From Streptococcaceae bacterium (GTDB lineage: Bacteria > Bacillota > Bacilli > Lactobacillales > Streptococcaceae): DNA of 7,992 bases. The DNA lies in NCBI GenBank assembly GCA_902836505.1, contig CADFQU010000034.1:1-7992 (forward strand), in the 5' to 3' direction. The notes beneath the pieces are model-generated. The model searched no databases. It had not been told where the DNA came from and saw only the letters and a list, made by a program, of their open reading frames with translations. Positions 5,951 through 7,992 of this stretch are shown here, in pieces. Position 1 is the first letter of the stretch; every line of letters starts with the position of its first letter. The position numbers and the translations under genes are program-made.

Positions 5951-6332
5951 TGAGGAAATCCTCATTAAACAAATCTTTCAAATCAGGTTTCGCTGCTTTT
6001 TCAGTCACGATTCCGACTACATGGATGTTGACATCATCCAAGGTGACATCCGCCATATTGTAGACAGCTGTTTTTACTGCTTTTTGGATTGCAACCGCTA
6101 CTTTAGGGACTGCCACACCATACTCTAGATAGAGGTAAATATCAACAGAGATTTGACCATCTTCTTGTGTACGAAGGTAAACCCCACGACCAAGAGCACG
6201 TTTTGAAAGGCTATCCGATACACTCTTGTTTTCAAGAGAATGAACACCATCTACTTTTGCAGTCGCAATCGCAATAATTTTTTCTAGCACACGAGGTGCA
6301 ATGACGATTTCGCCGTATTGTTCAGTTGCCAT
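5943..6332 (-). CDS. Asp23/Gls24 family protein, YqhY-like
   Basis: Small cytosolic protein of the Asp23/Gls24 (DUF322) family, 129 residues. The family signature is visible from the N-terminus: GEIVIAPRVLEKIIAIATAKVDGVHSLENK (about residues 7-36), then a beta-rich part with VDIYLYLEYGVAVPKVAVAIQKAV and a short acidic tail LKDLFNEDFLND. In Bacillus subtilis the homologue yqhY also lies directly before nusB, and has been linked to control of acetyl-CoA carboxylase; whether that holds in streptococci is not shown here. Other family members (Asp23, Gls24) are tied to alkaline or envelope stress. Start ATG at 6332 has AAAGGA about 6 bases upstream. It is 36 bases downstream of efp and overlaps nusB by 8 bases. 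Exact role unknown. Confidence 0.9.
   Translation of the reverse strand: MATEQYGEIVIAPRVLEKIIAIATAKVDGVHSLENKSVSDSLSKRALGRGVYLRTQEDGQISVDIYLYLEYGVAVPKVAVAIQKAVKTAVYNMADVTLDDVNIHVVGIVTEKAAKPDLKDLFNEDFLND
5951..5964 (-). repeat. Inverted repeat covering the nusB ribosome-binding site
   Basis: TGAGGA-AA-TCCTCA is a perfect inverted repeat. In the mRNA the GAGGA that serves as nusB Shine-Dalgarno can pair with UCCUC directly before the nusB AUG. Because the loop is very short (effectively four bases with five pairs), stability is modest. It lies inside the asp23 reading frame, so ribosomes finishing asp23 would open it, which would couple the two genes. Confidence 0.45.
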
Positions 6333-6368
6333 AGAAGTTCCTTTCTATCAGACCTATTTTAGAGCTGA

Positions 6369-6929
6369 CTAGGCACGAGAAACGTAAGTTCCTTCAGCTG
6401 TATTGATAATCAATTTTTGTCCTGCTTCGATGAAGTCTGGAACGTTAACCACAAGACCTGTTTCCATTGTAGCTGGTTTACCAGAACCTGTAACTGTAGC
6501 ACCTTTAATAGATGGTTGAGTTTCAGCAACTGTCAATTCAACAGTTGTAGGAACAGTCACCCCAATCACTTCGTTTCCATAGAATTGGATTTTCACTTCT
6601 GAGTTTTCAAGGATGTAAAGCAACTCGTTCTCAACATTGGCAACAGGAATTTCATATTGGTCGTATGTTTCAGTATTCATGAAGTAAGCTGTGTCATCCA
6701 TTTTATACAAATATTGAGCTGGTACTGTTTCAATAATAGCTTGCTCAAATTTTTCTTCTGGACGGTAGCTTGTATCAAAAGTTGAACCAGTACGAACATC
6801 ACGCAATTTCATACGCATGATTGTATTTCCTTTACCTGGTTTGTGGTGGCTAGCTTCCAAAACGCGGATCAATTTTCCATCAGCTGTTTCAAAAGTCATA
6901 CCAGCTTTCAACTTACTTGCTTCAATCAT
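6369..6929 (-). CDS. efp: Translation elongation factor P
   Basis: Translation factor that binds between the P and E sites and relieves ribosomes stalled on consecutive prolines. 186 residues, the standard length. Three domains are visible: KOW-like N-terminal domain (1-about 63) with the exposed loop KPGKG (30-34), where Lys33 aligns with the lysine that is modified in other bacteria; a central OB domain (about 68-125); and a C-terminal OB domain (about 130-186) with the conserved [14 protein letters not shown] block. The ATG at 6929 is chosen because [11 protein letters not shown] is the family start and AAAGAGG lies 9 bases upstream; an in-frame ATG at 6995 would run back through the promoter. 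First gene of the likely efp-asp23-nusB operon. No modification enzyme is encoded in this window, so I cannot say whether or how Lys33 is modified. Confidence 0.97.
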   Translation of the reverse strand: MIEASKLKAGMTFETADGKLIRVLEASHHKPGKGNTIMRMKLRDVRTGSTFDTSYRPEEKFEQAIIETVPAQYLYKMDDTAYFMNTETYDQYEIPVANVENELLYILENSEVKIQFYGNEVIGVTVPTTVELTVAETQPSIKGATVTGSGKPATMETGLVVNVPDFIEAGQKLIINTAEGTYVSRA

Positions 6930-6966
6930 GTTTTCATACCTCTTTTTAAAAAATATATTACTCTTT

Positions 6967-6995
6967 ATTTTATCACAAATGCTCAGATTTCTCAA
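6967..6995 (-). promoter_or_regulatory. efp operon promoter
   Basis: Minus strand TTGAGA (6990-6995), 17 bases, TAAAAT (6967-6972), with TG one base before the -10. About 30 bases separate the expected start of transcription from the efp ATG, just enough for the ribosome-binding site. This makes efp-asp23-nusB independent of pepP transcription. Confidence 0.75.
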
Positions 6996-7000
6996 ATCTG
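6984..7000. repeat. Palindrome over the efp -35 region
   Basis: CAGATTT (6984-6990), CTC, AAATCTG (6994-7000): perfect 7-bp arms with a 3-base centre. It covers the whole -35 hexamer of the efp promoter and begins 15 bases past the pepP stop codon. The RNA following the stem is AGCAUUUG, not a U-tract, so an efficient intrinsic terminator for pepP is doubtful. A regulator site is possible but unproven. Confidence 0.55.
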
Positions 7001-7015
7001 TCTCTGCAAATTTCC

Positions 7016-7992
7016 TTAGATCACAATCAACTCTTTCGGTGCAAGGGTCAAGACTTCACAGCCACTTTCCGTAATCAATAAATCATCTTCAATCCGGACA
7101 CCAGATAGACCTTCAATGTAGATTCCTGGCTCATCTGTCAAAACCATCCCCGCCTTGATAACTTCTTTGGACGTTTGACTGAAATAAGGCTCTTCATGGA
7201 TATCCAAGCCAATTCCATGTCCAATTCCATGGCTAAAGTACTGACCGTATCCTGCAGCCTCAATAATGTCTCGAGGAATTTTATCAAAATCACGGAAACC
7301 TAGTCCATCCTTCGCTTCAGCAATGAGAGCTTGGTTGGCTTTCAAGACCGTTTCGTAAATTTCTCTTTCCTTATCGCTGACATGACCTGCATAAATGGTC
7401 CGAGTCATATCACTCACATAATGGTTGTAAAGACAGCCAAAGTCCAAGGTCAAGGCATCCCCAGCAGAGATAATGCGATCACTAGGAGTCGCATGGGGCA
7501 TAGCAGAGCGTTCTCCCGCAGCAGAGATGATATCAAAGGATACACCTGAAGCTCCCAATTCCCGCATTCTGAAATCCAGGAAGGTCGCAGCTTCTAACTC
7601 TGTTGTTTGACCAACCTTGATAAATTCAAGCACATCGAGGAAGGCTTGATCTGAAATACTGCAGGCCTTACGGATAGTTGCCACTTCTGTCTCATCTTTA
7701 ATCAAACGAAACTCCATTACAAAATCAGACAAGGCCCTTAGAGAGACTCCTGAGAAAGCTGTTGCCAGACGGGTCTGATAAGCAACTGTGATCTCATCCT
7801 CAAAGCCAAGTTCATGGATAGCTGCATCTTTGACAATTTTTGCTGCTTCTTCCAATTCATTGCGGGTTTCAACAATCTCAACAAAGGGGAAACAAGTCGC
7901 ATGGGCATGAATGGTATAGCGAGAATCCGTAAAGAGGACTACGCGCTCTTCTGTTACCAAAACAGTCCCATTTGATCCCCAGAAACCAGTCA
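7016..7992 (-). CDS. pepP: Xaa-Pro aminopeptidase, M24 family (5' end beyond window)
   Basis: Cytoplasmic metallopeptidase expected to remove N-terminal residues before proline. 324 residues are visible and the frame is open to the window edge, beginning [25 protein letters not shown], which is the creatinase-type N-terminal domain about 25-30 residues in; the full protein would be about 350 residues. The C-terminal M24 'pita-bread' domain carries the metal-ligand motifs: LDFG and SDMTRT (two Asp), [12 protein letters not shown] (His), LTDEPGIY (Glu) and GVRIEDD (Glu), so the dinuclear metal site looks complete. A TTG at 7960 is internal, not the start. It lies upstream of and in the same direction as efp, but efp has its own promoter. 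The related dipeptidase PepQ is the main alternative, as the two share the fold; length and the N-terminal motif suit either. Confidence 0.9.
   Translation of the reverse strand, partial: TGFWGSNGTVLVTEERVVLFTDSRYTIHAHATCFPFVEIVETRNELEEAAKIVKDAAIHELGFEDEITVAYQTRLATAFSGVSLRALSDFVMEFRLIKDETEVATIRKACSISDQAFLDVLEFIKVGQTTELEAATFLDFRMRELGASGVSFDIISAAGERSAMPHATPSDRIISAGDALTLDFGCLYNHYVSDMTRTIYAGHVSDKEREIYETVLKANQALIAEAKDGLGFRDFDKIPRDIIEAAGYGQYFSHGIGHGIGLDIHEEPYFSQTSKEVIKAGMVLTDEPGIYIEGLSGVRIEDDLLITESGCEVLTLAPKELIVI

Noticed and set aside
5951..5965. A longer NusB starting at the ATG at 5965
   Set aside because: The five added residues are not typical of NusB, and the AGGA within them serves well as ribosome-binding site for the ATG at 5950.
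6930..6995. A longer efp protein starting at the ATG at 6995
   Set aside because: The added 22 residues are not part of elongation factor P, and the extension would overlap the promoter and ribosome-binding site.
6930..7015. A riboswitch or T-box leader before efp
   Set aside because: The leader after the expected transcription start is only about 30 bases, too short for such an element.
7958..7960. TTG as the start codon of the peptidase
   Set aside because: The frame stays open to the window edge with conserved peptidase residues ([10 protein letters not shown]) before it, so the true start is outside the window.
1..7992. CRISPR array, insertion sequence, prophage remnant, tRNA or rRNA
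   Set aside because: No direct repeat series, transposase-like protein, terminal repeats or RNA-gene motif was seen by eye; gene order and composition look like ordinary core chromosome.

Overview
This window looks like a chromosomal segment of a Streptococcus. It is AT-rich, the ribosome-binding sites are strong, and the protein sequences read as streptococcal. I assign genus, not species. The left two thirds is a complete sucrose uptake and catabolism locus. The right third is a block of housekeeping genes on the minus strand. Both edges cut through a gene.

Sucrose locus (1-5469). A fructokinase gene, scrK (minus, 3' end off the window), lies downstream of scrA (minus), the sucrose-specific PTS permease with fused IIB, IIC and IIA parts. 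Divergent from scrA are scrB (plus), encoding sucrose-6-phosphate hydrolase, and scrR (plus), encoding a LacI-family repressor whose start overlaps the end of scrB by 20 bases. ScrA imports and phosphorylates sucrose, ScrB splits sucrose-6-phosphate to glucose-6-phosphate and fructose, and ScrK phosphorylates the fructose. The 381-base gap between scrA and scrB holds a strong scrA promoter, two related 16-bp LacI-type operator candidates that fit one half-palindromic pattern, a good match to a CcpA cre site just downstream of the scrA transcription start, a scrB promoter candidate, and a perfect 20-bp palindrome I cannot assign.

Gap 583-767. It holds a probable scrA terminator, a perfect 12-bp inverted repeat and an extended -10 promoter for scrK, so scrK appears able to be transcribed independently of scrA.

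Housekeeping block (5522-7992, all minus). A bidirectional terminator separates the convergent scrR and nusB. Reading in the direction of transcription: pepP (5' end off the window), then efp with its own promoter, asp23/yqhY, and nusB. efp-asp23-nusB look like one operon, with an 8-base overlap and a possible coupling hairpin at the asp23/nusB junction.

I see no mobile element, CRISPR array, tRNA, rRNA, toxin-antitoxin pair, or cluster suggesting a new defence or biosynthetic system. The content is well-known biology. The parts worth a second look are the regulatory DNA elements and the unassigned palindromes.
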